From positions 22,097,271-22,161,270 of the forward strand of contig OZ005608.1 in assembly GCA_963930655.1 (NCBI GenBank): a stretch of 64,000 nt of DNA, read 5' to 3'. The number at the start of each line of letters is the position of its first letter. Positions within the stretch are counted from its first letter, which is position 1. This DNA comes from Myrica gale. Its lineage: Eukaryota; Streptophyta; Magnoliopsida; Fagales; Myricaceae. The notes below the pieces were generated by a model. It saw only the letters and a program-made list of their open reading frames with translations, was not told the origin of the DNA and did not search any database. Positions 1 to 17,135 of this stretch are shown here, piece by piece. Made by a program: the position numbers and the translations under genes.

Positions 1-118
1 TGCACAAGGGACAAAAGACAGAAAAACGAAAGGCAATAAGTGATTGTAAACATGACAAAGATGTGAAGTATAACTTTTTATTCTTAATATATGCTTCTCC
101 TTAAGTTTTTATGCATAC

Positions 119-3100
119 CGCATCAACAGATGCCTCAGCAGGACCTCTGATGGTAACTATAGTAGATTCTATTAGACGACGATATCCTTGTTCAGGAGCA
201 ATTAAATGAGGTTGGTATCCATCAGCTTCAGTTATGATCTTCCGTATATTTTCCATTGCAAGTTGCTTGTCAAATTGCAAACTTTTAAGAGCAGCAGGAA
301 GCTGGTTATCAAAGACATTGTAAATTTTGTCACCACCAGGACGCCTGTGGACAATGACGAACACAACAAATTAATTTTCTTTATAACATGAAGAAAATGC
401 AGACAACCCGTGCTGCGCCAAGCTGGGGAAAGCCACTGTGCATGAGTGAGGAAGATCATGGAAGCAAGAAACTTACACGCCATCAAGATGCTCTTTGTAT
501 ATTTGATCGAACCCGCGACAAATCTCCATGATCATGTATAACTTCCCCTGCAAACCACAAGCTATTAGTACTAGCAAATCCTGCAGAAATTGGGGGGGGG
601 GGGGTGCTGCGGGCTGCAAAACAAAAACAACAAAAAAAGAAAGAAAACACAAATGGCAGGCTTTTCACCGCCGGACCTTGTTACAATATAATGAATATGA
701 GAAAGACAAAATAAGGGGGAGGTAGGGAAGAGAAGAGGACTTATAATTATTCAGTTTGATTGTAAATATAGCTGCACAATGTAAAATGAGAAAGCAACCC
801 AACCAAAGTAAAAACAATTAAACTTACTCCAGCATCTGTAGCAATCGGCTTTCCAAGTCGGCTTAGTTCACTTTCAAGTTCAGCAACTGTCTTGTTAATA
901 AGGGACTGGATACCCGGGATTCTGGACTTGATTACAGTCTCTAAATGCTGAAATGTCAACCATTTGATTAAGTCATGATAAAAATTAGGAGGACCACAAT
1001 ACAAGAGGTTAAACAAAGCTAAACTGAAAAAACTCTTCCAAGGAAAAAAAAGGGGGGGAGAATATCCAACCTTAGAAAGCATCTTTGCTAAATGCTCAGA
1101 ACCCATTCTAGGAGCTAGGTGCTTGTATTCTGGGGTAGTAGCGAAATACTCACGCTCCCTACGACGAGCAGCAATCATGTCGACATTCTTATTGATATCG
1201 GCTTGTGAACGATTCACGACACCAACCCAAGGGAATTTCAGACGATAAGACTTCCCTTCCAATATCTAAGCAACCAGAAAATGCCACTTAAAGTTTAGAA
1301 ATGCAAAAGGCATGTAAAGATCATAGCTGTGAAACAATGCATTGAACTCATCTCCCATGTTATATCTCTGTAGGAGTGGATGAGTGGATGCCTACTAAGT
1401 TACAAATCTTGGCTAAAGATGTGGCATTCACTGGAGTACCAGATCACAATTGAAGGTAGCATCTGGGAAACAAGGACATCCAGTTGGATACGTGAGGGTC
1501 CTTGGAAAAAGTGTGCAGTTATGAGATAACTATCCTAGAGTACTTACGAGAAAGTGTTGTCCATGTACATGCAAATGAATTATGCCAGGTTGCATTAACA
1601 TCTGAACTTAATCAATACGATTGCAGAACTAATAGACCCTCTGACATGCAAGATGCACATAAATGGCATTCCGAATCCAGTTCCACCAACATTAAGCAAG
1701 GAAAATATTTAACAAGATTGTAATTTATTGTGCAAATCTCTTTCTTTTCCTTTTCCTTTTTTGTTCTGGTTTTTCCTTTTGAAAGAATAGGCTGAAGGAA
1801 TAAAACATCCTCTGTCATAGACCATGTCAACTTACATCCACTGCATCAGTACCCTTATCCATGAGATCAATCTTTGTCAACACTCCGAGTGTCCTCTCCC
1901 CTGCAAAAGGAAAAGAGTAAAATACATACTTTGAATGAGCCATTTTATCTACTCACAATCGAGTTATCATAGTGGCAACATTTGCCACGATTACAAAGCT
2001 TGAACATACTACAGGCTGTAGCAGATTGGGATGATGCATGTGACCTCGATGGTATCTATTAGGCTTAATAGGTTTGAAAAAGAAAAAGATAGTTGTTCTA
2101 AATTAACAGTATTAGGGTTACCTGTAGGGTCTACTTCACGTGAGATTTTGATTGCATCAGATGTTGCAAGATCTTGATTGGCAGGTGAAATAGCTAGAAT
2201 TATACAGTTGGGCTGCATAGAAAGTACAGCAAACAAAACGGTGCAATGACTTAGCAATTTGCACAATAGATGAAACGGGACAGGCTAAAATGCTAAAAGA
2301 GTTGGATCCGAATAAATGTGAGGAACCAAAAGCCATAACTCACAGAAAATTCACCCCAGCGTAGATTATCAAAATAGAGAAATAATATTACCAACATAAG
2401 ATTCTATAACTAGAGAACAAATGGTCCAAATAGGCAAGCATGGCAGAGAAGTATGAGCCCCTGATTCACTAGAAATCGAGCATTCAAAGCTACACGCTTG
2501 GAGAATTTACCATCTACTGGTACAGATGATAACAAAAATTTCAAGATATCAGCTATGCACTTCAGAAAATAACCAAACAACCAATAAGGAAAGAGTGTAA
2601 AATACCCTATCATTTCTTTCTCATTCTCTTTTTTCTCTAAGAAGGGAGATGAAGGCAAAGGTAAGAGAAGGATAAATAAAAAAGTTTCTCCAATGACATA
2701 AATCACAGGTTTGAGGACCTGGAAGAATATCTTGGAAAAAGTTGCTCAGACACAAAAAATTAAAATTTTTCAACAGGAGTTTAGAATAATGCAACGGATT
2801 AAACTTAGAGAATTGGCTATTTCAACATACACAAAATAAATATATGTCTGTATTCAACACTGGTTTAAATATTACCTTCTCAATATAGGAGCGAACCATA
2901 TTCTCAATGTCTAGCACGATACTGTCCGGTTGACCCTCTATATAACGCACAAAAGCATTAGCTGTGATGTCTTATAATCAATATAGACAAGAAACTTTGC
3001 GCTTGTTAGTTGCAAAGAAGGCTATGATAAAGAAAGGAAGCTAAACGGATCCAACCAAAAGGTGAAGCAGCCAAAATTCTACAATATACAAGCAGATGCT

Positions 3101-5066
3101 TTTCAATTTTTTTCAGAAGTTGGAAACTCACTATCAGGATTTAGAGATTTTAAAATTCCTTTTCTTTCATTTCCTCATGCTTTTTCCGTAACAAAACACA
3201 AAGTACAGAGAAGAATGTTGGTGTATGACTAACGTGCCAAATATACAGATATGTGAAACTTACCAACAGCTACCTTTGTAAGCCCCGGGAGATCAATGAG
3301 CGTCAAGTTGACAACTGCCAACATAAGAAAAACCATGAAAATTGAGATATCTGAACAAATAGATAAAGAGATTAAGGTGGAAAAAATACATTCATTCGGA
3401 CAGATTCAAGAAGAAACCACCAAGATGTAGTTTGAATCCCTATCTTACCATTAGGAGAATATATGCTGAGATGGATTGGAACAGTAGAGATTTGCTTGGA
3501 GCGGCCAGTCTCTCGATCAGTCTCATCTTGAATCTCCTTCCTTACAGCAGCTGCACAAAATCCACCAATGATAAAATGTAAAATGTTACAATCTCATATA
3601 TAGTTCCATTTCCCTTCCTCCCTTCTTCTCTCCTCTCTTCCCTGTGTAGTTTGTGTGGATGCACAGAACAATCAAAATTTACTAATGGAAAGCAGGTGTG
3701 ATGTTGTATGTGGGGATTAAACAATGTCTTTACAGCAGACTAACAGAAAACAAGAAATTATGTGACATATATTAGAGGCAATCCAGAAATTTTAAAACTT
3801 TAATGAGGATAAAGAAAGCTACCAAAATCAGTGAATCTTTTTCTTGGAAGGTGGAGAAACTCTGCATATTCTCTGCTGCCTTCATCAAGCTTCTGGAGCT
3901 GCAAGACAAGTGGACGTCGAGTAACAATCCCTGCATATAATTTGTATAATTATTTTACCAACATTCAACAAGACAGAAAAGGAAAAAAGAACAACTACAA
4001 CCCAGAGCATGAGTGCCATGTATTACCAGATCCACGGGGTAAGAAATCCTTCCCAACAATGCTCTCCAACACAGACGACTTCCCCGAACTCTGTGAGACA
4101 GTGATGAAACAACAATTTAAGATCAGGCAGAAGCCAATATTCGAAATGTAATAAACTTTTGAGAGATCATCATGATTTTTCCCTTCTCAGAAATTCCAAA
4201 ATAGAAACTTAAAAGGGCCCTAAACGCAGTAAGAACCATGCTTAGAACACAATCATATTTCACACAGTACTTGCCAGATAGTACCAAGCCCCTTATATTG
4301 TGGAATCAAATGTACTGAAGAATTGATTTGTTAATGAGGCAACCAAAAAAAAATAGTAATTGTAAAGGTTAAATGAAATGATCATTGAATTCAGCTGTCA
4401 AATCTCCTTTATGGCTCTAAGGAAAAGATGCACCAATAAATGAGTGGTAAAAAATGAATACCATCCTCTAATTGTTCATATCCATTTTGTAGCATCGAAT
4501 ATAGCATGACTGCCGTCTAAGGAAGAACTTAGTGAAATAAAACGAGTTAAAATCGTCCTACATCTAAGCAATAACATTATGAACTTTAAATGGCGATCGA
4601 GATTTTGTTCTTCATAAACAACAATTAGATGAGAATTCTTTCTGACTTTTCCTTGTAATCAAAAGTTCTTAATATTGATTGGGTAATAGTACGTATACAG
4701 CTCGGTGAATCGAACAAAAGTCCTAACAACATAACGACGAAAAATGAGAAACATACGCAAACCGATACAAAATCCTTCAAAAACAATCGCCAAAAGAAGT
4801 ATCTTGTCACAAATAAAACACAGATTTGAAAAAATATCAGCTCAGGCAAATCATCAAAGATTATAGAATACGTACAAGCTTCAGCTCTATCTGTGCAATA
4901 GTAGAGAGAGAGAGAGAGAGAGGGATCGGGAGCTGACCTGGCCACCGACGACGGCGATCGCGGGGAGAGAGTCCCATAGAGTTGGCAGTGCACTGGCTTC
5001 ACCGTGGTCACCTAGCGCGGTGCAAGCTCTCTGGATTTTGTTCACCAAAGAGATCAAATTGTCCAT
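119..5066 (-). CDS. DRP1A: Dynamin-related protein 1A-like (phragmoplastin), partial
   Basis: Large GTPase that assembles on membranes at the cell plate and plasma membrane during cytokinesis and endocytosis. Twelve exons are seen: 4938-5066, 4027-4090, 3823-3930, 3449-3550, 3264-3314, 2876-2937, 2122-2212, 1836-1900, 1071-1265, 828-957, 477-547 and 119-344. They join in phase with GT-AG borders and give about 431 of the roughly 610 residues usual for the family. The start [15 protein letters not shown] matches the DRP1A N-terminus, which fixes the ATG at 5064-5066. The P-loop GGQSSGKS (residues 41-48) is split across exons 1 and 2. TRRPL, DLPG, TKID and NRSQADIN follow, so the GTPase domain is complete. 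The middle domain runs to ASVDA, where the reading ends at a GTATGC donor. The GED and C-terminus lie beyond the left edge. Assignment to DRP1A over DRP1B/C/E rests on the N-terminus and on [16 protein letters not shown]. Confidence 0.95.
4904..4922. repeat. GA microsatellite in DRP1A intron 1
   Basis: Simple (GA)n run of about nine units, just inside the first intron near the donor of exon 1. No function is inferred. Confidence 0.85.
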
Positions 5067-6078
5067 TATTGGTCAGAACGTAGCCTCTCACAGCCGCGTC
5101 AGATGTATCCACCGGATCGGACGGACAGAGAGAATAAGAGATAGAGAGAGATCTGAGAAAGTAATACGCCGGCTCGGAAATTTGTTAAGGTCCTAACGAA
5201 GTGGGGTAATGAAGCGCGTGTTGGAGTTCAGAAATTTAAGAAAATAGTAGAACGTTTTGAATGACCAGAAGGGTGAGAGACCAGAGAGAGCGAGAGGGAG
5301 AGAGAGGAACGTTTTGAGCGGAAGACGACGTGACGGGCCAGCTGTAGCAAATATAAGAGGGCCGCCGTTTGATAACACCTAACGTCGGTGATGTTGCAGA
5401 CTTCCGTTAAGGTGTTGTGGTTTTCAAAATTTGAATTCATCAAATGCATCTTCCCTTGACTTTATTTATCTTCTATCCTAAATCAAATATTTAATAAATT
5501 GTTAAGTCCTTGGCCTTACTTACACTTCAATTTCCTTTACCTTCTAATTTTAGATTAAACAATCTTATTCTAATAAATGATATCATCAATTTTTCTCACA
5601 CTCCAAACATAAACTACCATTTTTTCCTCCATTTTTCTAGCATCTCGAGTTAATAATAGAGATTATGCACGTTTACAATGTTACATAAGATGTAAACGGG
5701 TATCCAATATCAGATTCTATCCTTCAATAAATACTAAAGAGTGTGATGAGATTTTATATGATCCATTTCAGTAGGCAAATTTTCTTACAAGTTAAGGATG
5801 ATATTAAAAGTTTGGATCATTATGTTTACCCAAGGAGTATTATAGATCAGTTGGTGTGCCCTCTCAAGATTTGTAGTATTTTTTTAAGCAAATGTGGCCC
5901 CGCCCTACCATCTTTTGGAAGTGGGAGTTGGGCACCTCGTGCTTGCAACGGGCACAAAATGGCATCCGCCTTTTAGGGATTTGTTTGACAAGCATTCACC
6001 TTACGCTTGATAAAGTGGCTAGTACCAAGCACAGGCTCCTTTTGGAGCATCAGTTCAAATTGCCCATAGACAGATTAG
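5067..6078. other. DRP1A upstream region and gene-free DNA
   Basis: The first 250 bases upstream of the ATG hold GA-rich tracts typical of a plant 5' leader and core promoter. From about 5450 the DNA is AT-rich. The stretch 5740-6070 has two overlapping short plus-strand readings without recognisable similarity; I do not call a gene. Confidence 0.5.
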
Positions 6079-6425
6079 GCTATGTTTGTTTTTGTTTTCA
6101 AAACTAACTTTTCATCAATTTCAATACTTTTTTATCAATTTCAATAACATTTAACAAACTCCAACAACTTTTAACAAACTCCAACAACTTTTAACAAACG
6201 GTCTGTTCGTTTAACCAATATTCTCAGGATTTATTAGAAACCTCACAACACAAAAAATTCTACAACCAAACATCATTTTTAACACTACATACGCATACCA
6301 ATAAAGTTAACATCACCTAAAAATTCTCAAAACACAAAAAATTCTCAAAACACAACTCAACCGAACACCCTCAAACTTTTCATCAATCCCAAAAAAATCT
6401 ACACTACCTAAAAAACAAACATAGC
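6079..6425. mobile_element. MITE with 15-bp terminal inverted repeats, carrying a second MITE
   Basis: GCTATGTTTGTTTTT at 6079-6093 recurs as its exact reverse complement at 6411-6425, enclosing about 350 bp of non-coding AT-rich DNA. The interior has short tandem copies of a TTTAACAAACTCCAACAACT-type motif at 6150-6195. A separate repeat (6192-6374) appears to sit inside it. No clear target duplication was found. The TGTTTG-type end suggests Tourist/PIF-Harbinger affinity; this is inference. Confidence 0.6.
6192..6374 (-). mobile_element. Inner MITE, copy 1 of a family also at 12751-12926
   Basis: The central part (CTACAACCAAACATCATT, then CATACCAATAAAGTTAACAT) matches the reverse complement of 12751-12926 almost throughout, so the window holds two copies in opposite orientation. 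Ends are roughly GTTCG...CGAAC. Non-coding and about 180 bp. Confidence 0.6.
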
Positions 6426-6986
6426 ACCATGATTGTATTTTTTCAACAAACATCTCAACGTTAAAAAAAACCCGCCATTTTTTTTTACCATGGTGTCCGG
6501 AAACTATGGGACCGGATCAAGTTGTCCATTTTCTGTTTTATTTTTCTTAATAATTTATTCAATTAAGGTCCACTTTTAATGCTTTAATTAGCTATAAAGG
6601 GAGAAGAGGGAAAATATGTTGATCGCTTTCAGTAGAATCCGCATAGGGAGTATTGATGCTGGCTTGAATATGACCAATCCACATTCCACAATCAAGCTAG
6701 TGAAGAAGGTTAGCATAACTACGGATAACTAAAACACAGTGATTATGTTAAATAAATGCGATTAAGCGCCCCCATCAATTCTAACGTGAAAACCTACTGA
6801 GGCCTTTATTCTGAAGGCTCATCATTACTTGTCTAGGAACCTAGGGTGATAACAATTAACACCACAATGATTATCAGGCTTCAAAATATCCCAACAAAGC
6901 TCAGGACAACCCTAATCTCGGAAGGCCATTAAAGCATGACACCACGGGTGGACTAACAAAAACAGAAGAAAAATACAGATTTTGCT
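6426..6986. other. Gene-free DNA and UGE 3' flank
   Basis: AT-rich to about 6640. The last 300 bases probably contain the UGE 3' untranslated region. No open frame or strong repeat was recognised. Confidence 0.5.
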
Positions 6987-11760
<4,774 letters not shown>

Positions 11761-11870
11761 GGCAATCGAAGCGTTGCGAAAAACAATACTGTAACCACAA
11801 AGACAACAATAACACGGCGACGAAGCTTGGAGCGCCTTTTGGTTACCGGAACACGGAAATGGTTGGGAGG

Positions 11871-11881
11871 CCAAATATATA
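11871..11881 (-). promoter_or_regulatory. Probable TATA box of the UGE gene
   Basis: TATATATTTGG on the minus strand, about 115 bases upstream of the UGE ATG. This spacing suits a short 5' leader. Confidence 0.5.
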
Positions 11882-11946
11882 GGGATTATAGTAGCTGGCC
11901 AGAGCTGTTGTTTTTGGTAACCGACAAAAATAAATTCTAAAAATTT

Positions 11947-12112
11947 AACCCGAAACAGACTAACACCGAATAAATCTTCGAGAAACAGATCCGCCACGTG
12001 GTGCGGCTTTGTCTGGGGGGTGATCTCTTAACCCGAAAGAGACTACCACCGAATAAATCTTCCGAGTAACAGATCCGCCACGTGGTGCGGCTTTGTCTCG
12101 GGGTGATCTCGG
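11947..12112 (-). promoter_or_regulatory. Tandemly duplicated 83-bp promoter block, each with a G-box
   Basis: Two adjacent near-identical copies, 11947-12029 and 12030-12112. Each holds CCGCCACGTGGTGCGG, a nearly palindromic G-box with CACGTG cores at 11995-12000 and 12079-12084, plus the shared tract ACCGAATAAATCTTC. They lie about 240 and 320 bases upstream of the UGE start. G-boxes bind bZIP and bHLH factors, so light, ABA or stress input is possible; that is inference. Confidence 0.65.
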
Positions 12113-12344
12113 GCATGGATTCTTCTGGGACTGAACAGTGAAAGTGGAGGAAAGGTTGGTCTTTCCAGGTTGGGAAATGGAATTGACGGAAATACCCTGG
12201 CTTGCCAGTTCTACCCAACATCGTCTTCTTTGGTTGGAGTTTCAGATTCGTTCTTTGACTCATCAGATCCACCTGGGGAGACGGACGGAGGGTATTAGGG
12301 TCAGCGGAGGTCTTGGGAATCAACAGGATATGCCTCAACGATAA

Positions 12345-12750
12345 TGCGGTGTAAATTTCAAATTAGTTAAGCATAACGAAATCTCCAGCCTGGTTTTGTG
12401 CTTTCCACTTCACGAATTATGTCGTTTAACATAGACGTTTTACCTAATACATAAGCTTTAATTCTTGATTAAAAACTATAAATTTTACCCCTAATATTAT
12501 CATATTTCCATATTTAATCAAATTGTATAATACAATTGAAAATCATATAGTTCAAAATTTAAATTATATTTCATTAAATATCAAACGAAGAAAAAATAAT
12601 ATTAGCATTTTTTAATGGACAATATGGAAAGAATATTTCATTTTCGCACATGTCCACGTCAAACTCGATGACAAATGAATCACAACGAGATGGATGTCTT
12701 ATTGGATGTCACTGTCCTAGCTTACCAATAACCATCACACAAATTTGGAG
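12345..12750. other. AT-rich gene-free DNA
   Basis: Nothing recognised: no long open frame, no RNA gene, no clear repeat ends. Confidence 0.5.
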
Positions 12751-12926
12751 GCGGTTCGATTTGTGTGTATTTTGAGAATTTTTTATGTTTTGAGAAATTT
12801 TAGGTGATGTTAACTTTATTGGTATGCGTGTTTTAATTATTTTTATGTAGTGTTAAGAATGATGTTTGGTTGTAGAATATTTTATATTATGAGAATTCAA
12901 AAAAATCCTGAGGATTTTTGTATACC
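12751..12926 (+). mobile_element. MITE, copy 2 of the family at 6192-6374
   Basis: Inverted relative to the first copy. ATTTTAGGTGATGTTAACTT, TTGGTATGCGTG and GATGTTTGGTTGTAGAAT are shared. Non-coding, about 176 bp. Confidence 0.6.
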
Positions 12927-13657
12927 GAACAACTTCTTGGATTCAATAAATTTCTTAAAACATACAATAAGGTTTGATTTTATGATATAAAATCTTTTAT
13001 AATTTGTTACAATTGGATCAATATTATCTAATAATTAATATTGACAGAATTAAAATTGTAAGACTTTAAATTTTCAAAAAATTAGACTATTTTGAAGCAT
13101 ATATTCTCTCTATTTGGAAAGTGGTTGAACGGGAGAATCTTAACAAATTCCGATCGACCTTTTAATGGCAGTCCATAAGTTCTACACGAAAATCGAATCT
13201 CCTAAACGGTTGAGCTGGCCATCTTTTTGGGTGGTGCGTGCGTTTTAAAAAAAACACACACACTTTATCTTGCTCAGAAAAAAAAAGAAAAAAGAAAAAA
13301 AAATCTTATAGTTCCGTCACTCCGTGCACGTGATTGATACGGAACTGAGAAGAGAGTACTCAATGCTGTTTTCGTGAATGCTCAGGTACACAGCACCGGA
13401 CCATCGTGCCCCTTTCTAAAGGAGTCGCGTTAGACGGTTAGCGACATTATTATAAGAGGTTGCTGTGTGGTACACGTAAATATTGCACTTTCACTTTATT
13501 TTTTTTTCTAAGCAATTGCATTTTTACATTACTTTAAAAGGAAACAAATTTGTATGTAATAATTAAGAGAGAACTTTGCGCTATTGATAGATCATATTTT
13601 CTTATACCATATGGCAATATATTTCTGGTATTTATTAGTGTGCGGGATTAACATGAG
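12927..13657. other. Gene-free DNA with simple-sequence tracts
   Basis: AT-rich, with A/T runs near 13260-13300. On the minus strand, 13144-13222 shows a weak tRNA-like pair (AGCTCAACCG and AGATTCGATT), possibly a SINE scrap. Confidence 0.4.
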
Positions 13658-13866
13658 TTTGGTTACTATGCTAAGCACTATTGTGCTGAGCATGCTGAGC
13701 GACGGTTGAGATTAAAAGTTTGAGATCCGACGGCTGTGGTTAAACATATCTTTTAAAACATTCAAAACATTTTAATTAATATAGTGCGATTTGAGCCCTT
13801 AAATTTTGAAGCTTTAATCTCAGTCATCGCACGCTCAACACAATAACCACACTCAACATTAAGTAC
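13658..13866. mobile_element. Fold-back MITE-like element
   Basis: The two arms are imperfect inverted repeats: TATTGTGCTGAGCATGC on the left pairs with GCACGCTCAACACAATA on the right, and GGTTGAGATTAAA pairs with TTTAATCTCAGTC. The AT-rich centre is about 100 bp. Element ends and target duplication are not resolved. Confidence 0.5.
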
Positions 13867-15554
13867 TAAATTAATTTGAAAAATCTTTTTGGTTATCCTT
13901 TGAATTCCAAAGGGCTCTGCGTTTCTACGTTATCCTACCAATTTGGACTTTAATCACTTGATTATATGTTAAGAATTTGGACGTCTTTTCAGAACGGACC
14001 TTGTGCACATAGTTTAATCGAAACGTATGTTACACCTTTTTCGTAGTCAAGCGTTTCTACGTTATCCTACCAAATATCTATTGACCATCCAGCACGTAAA
14101 GGGTATGTTTCTTTTCTTCCGATGACTCGTAGACTTGGATCACAAATTTTAAGAGACTAAAATATGTTTGTGTTTATCTATTGGGATTATGATATTTGAT
14201 CGGTGATTTAGAAAGCCATATCTCCACTATGCCTAATGATGCTGGGCAGTTGGCCCTTAAAGCCAAATTGCCACTAAGCAATATTTGTTTAACTGAAAGT
14301 GTTGCTATACTATATAGGAGAGCTCAAACCGACCCCCACAATATTCTATTGTCAGCTAACGTCTGATTCACCCATGAAAAATAGAATGGTAGACCCTTGG
14401 AAGATAAGATAATCCACGAACAACTTCATCTCTAATCAAATTAAGTACTCCTGCTTATAAGATACTCAGGCGGAAATAAACTGCTGATTGGAAAAACAGA
14501 GCATGAGTCATGTAACATGTTCAACGGACAAAATCATGTTACATATGTTATGCATGAGTCGTGTAACATGTTTTTAACTCGTGAATTTTATTTCGGACAT
14601 AAATTGAATGATTTTGAAAGTTTGGTTGCGCAAAGTGTACAAGATTGTCGGCTATAACCTTTAGTTGAGATTATTTGAATAGTTTGGTGGCCTTAAAGTA
14701 AGCAAGGGAAGAATATTACAGCTGTTAGATTACAACTTGCTCTAATGTTAGTTGCAATAATGTAAGCAAAATTGACAAGTGTGTGTGGTTTGCAATGGAA
14801 GCCATTTGATTTCCACAGTATAATTTGATAATAAAGAACTCCATTTTGTCTTGACAACACTATTGTGAAGAAAATTAATGCAAGCTTAGTGTGTTGTGTT
14901 TGGCCCGGAGAAACCTCAAGGCTGTAGATTTTGAACTTGAAGCCATGATAAGCACAGCCAGGGCCATAGACTCATGATAGACGCTAGCTGTTCTTAATCG
15001 TTGTACACTCGGGCCTTTAGGATCAATTTGCACAAGTTGGTTTTCTAATGTGAAATGCGTGAACGCAGCATAAGGGGGGGGGGGGGGGGAGGTTTATGCA
15101 GCAACCAACGATTAGAAGTTGCACCCTCCACCGCTCGATATTCTGGTATATTGCTTAGCAGAGAAATCGTCGTCGAAGCCATGATACGCGTGAAGAAGTA
15201 TTGGCGGCACTACTATATTGTGAATTTTGAGACGGTTAAAGCTGGCGAATCAAATCTCATTTACGAATGCGAATATTCTTTTATAGGAAAAGATTCGGTC
15301 CAAAAATAAGCGTGATTTATAAAAGCAAAATTTAAATTTTAAGGGTCAGAATTTTGCCACCACCTCAGAGACACAAGACAAGATTGGCTGAGCGGGTAGG
15401 CTTGGCTCGACCAAGCGATTCCCCCCACTACACTGTTTTCACTTTTCATACTTCTCTCCCATTTGTTAATGCATTCGCTCTCCCTCGTGGCAGAGGCGCG
15501 TGCGAAGCATTTCCGTCTTTTCGTGGATTCCAAATCGTTTCTTCCCTGTTAGAC
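13867..15554. other. Gene-free DNA with short duplicated motifs
   Basis: GCGTTTCTACGTTATCCTAC occurs twice about 130 bp apart (near 13919 and 14050). GCATGAGTCNTGTAACATGT occurs twice near 14500-14570. A G-run of about 17 lies at 15065-15081. No credible gene. Confidence 0.5.
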
Positions 15555-15735
15555 GGGTGAGTTTCTTTCGTAAAATTTTACATATCCACTTTAGTGAAAA
15601 AGTGAAAAGGGATGTATTTTTTTATATTTTTTATAGTAAAAGGTTATGATTTGATAGGGAAAAGAGAAATTATATTGTAATAATTTATTATGTTAAAATT
15701 TTAGAGGGTATAAAATTTTATGTTGCAAACACACT
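15555..15735. mobile_element. Tourist-like MITE, copy 1
   Basis: Ends GGGTGAGTTTCTTTCG and the reverse of AGTGTGTTTGCAAC, each followed by TAAAATTTTA. The interior (TTTAGTGAAAAAGTGAA, GTTATGATTTGAT, TTATATTGTAAT) is shared with 17841-18039 and 18385-18567. Confidence 0.55.
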
Positions 15736-15751
15736 TACTTTATTTTATTTT

Positions 15752-16163
15752 GGGTTAATTATATTTTGCAACCACGTGATTTGTTTAACATTTTATACTC
15801 TCGTCAATTTATCTATTTTTTCAAATGGAAAAATTAAATACGTGCAGAACGTGTGACTGATTTTTTGAGTACAAAGTATTTCAAAAATAAAAATAACAGG
15901 GTGTAAAGTGCCAGACCCTCCAAACCACGCGAGTGAAAAAATATAATTATGCATTTTTAAATATTGGGGGTAAAATGAGCAAGTGAGTCACCTGCAGAAT
16001 AATTGACTAACTTTTCCATTAGAAATAACGGATAATAGATGGTGGGGTGCAAAGTGTCAAGACCCTCAAACCACGTGAATGCAATGTCTCAAAATTGCAA
16101 GAACGGGGTAAAAAGTGTCAGGATTCCCAAACCATGTGGGTGTAAAGTGTAATTAAAATCCTT
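15752..16163. mobile_element. MITE with about 30-bp imperfect inverted repeats
   Basis: Left end GGGTTAATTATATTTTGCAA, then CCACGTGATTTG. The right end, reversed, reads GGATTTTAATTACACTTTAC, then ACCCACATGGTTTG. The interior repeats the theme GGTGTAAAGTGCCAGACCCT several times. This end type is common in plant non-autonomous DNA transposons. No exact target duplication found. Confidence 0.6.
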
Positions 16164-16269
16164 TACTTTTTTCCCCTAATGTGCCAACTATATCTGTTAT
16201 GTCTCTCTCTCTCTCGTATGGCACAAGAATACTCTATAATTAGAGAGAGATCAACATAACAGATAGACT

Positions 16270-17127
16270 CAGAGATGAAGCCAGGATTTACTCTTGGGGG
16301 GCCAAATATAATTTTTGCTTGAAATTTTTTTCTACTCGGGTGTCAAGGCCATCTTATGTGTACCTTAACTAATCTTAGGACTTTCAAATTTTCATTATAA
16401 TCAAAATAAACATAATCAAAATGTAATAATATATTCTAAAACTTAAAAAAGACAAAAATTATAAACTTTAACTTAATTGTTAAAGCTAAATTTTCATTAA
16501 TTATGCTATTTGAACTGTCCGTCTGAGTAAAAATCATCAATTATTATATTACTACTAAAACCTTATGTGGTCAAATGCAATCAAAATTTTAAAATTTTCA
16601 GAATAAATAGCTCATAAATTATTGATAAAGGCACAAAGTAATATTAAAATCTAGTCAAAATAACATAGACACACACAAATAATAGAGTAATAATATTTTA
16701 ATTAAACAATAATAATGATTAGAATTTTAACTTTGAAGAGGACTTTTTTTGTGTGCAAAGCAAAAATTTTGTTGTATTCCAAGAGTTGAGTATGAATTTT
16801 TTATTTTTTATATATGAGATAAAATAATGGGAGAGAGAGAAAAAAGAGAGGTCATTGAGAGAAAAATGTGAAAATGTAAAAATGTAAAAAAAGGCAGCAA
16901 GTGAGAGAGAAAGAAAAATGAATTTTTTTTAAAAAAAAAAAGAGAGAAAGACACTCTAGAAATGAGATAGGGAGGAAGGAATTTTAAAGAAAGAGAAAGG
17001 AGAGAGAAAAGTAGAAAGATAAACTTTTATTATTTTTTTAAAACAATATTGGAGGGACCACTTATAAAATAGTTATTCTCTCTCATTGCAAAAAGTTTGG
17101 GGGCATGACCCCCCTAGTTTCTTCCTG
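16270..17127. mobile_element. Non-autonomous hAT element with 8-bp target duplication
   Basis: The identical octamer GATAGACT flanks the element at 16262-16269 and 17128-17135. Left end CAGAGATGAAGCCAGGATTT; right end reversed CAGGAAGAAACTAGGGGGGT; G-rich tracts follow both. An 8-bp duplication with CAG-starting ends fits the hAT superfamily. The 858-bp interior is AT-rich and non-coding. Confidence 0.65.
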
Positions 17128-17135
17128 GATAGACT

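Noticed and set aside
5743-6107. Two overlapping plus-strand readings between DRP1A and UGE
   Set aside because: Neither matches a known family, and they end at a MITE; no splice signals support a gene.
15055-15309. 84-codon plus-strand reading
   Set aside because: It starts at a G-run and shows no family similarity; judged chance.
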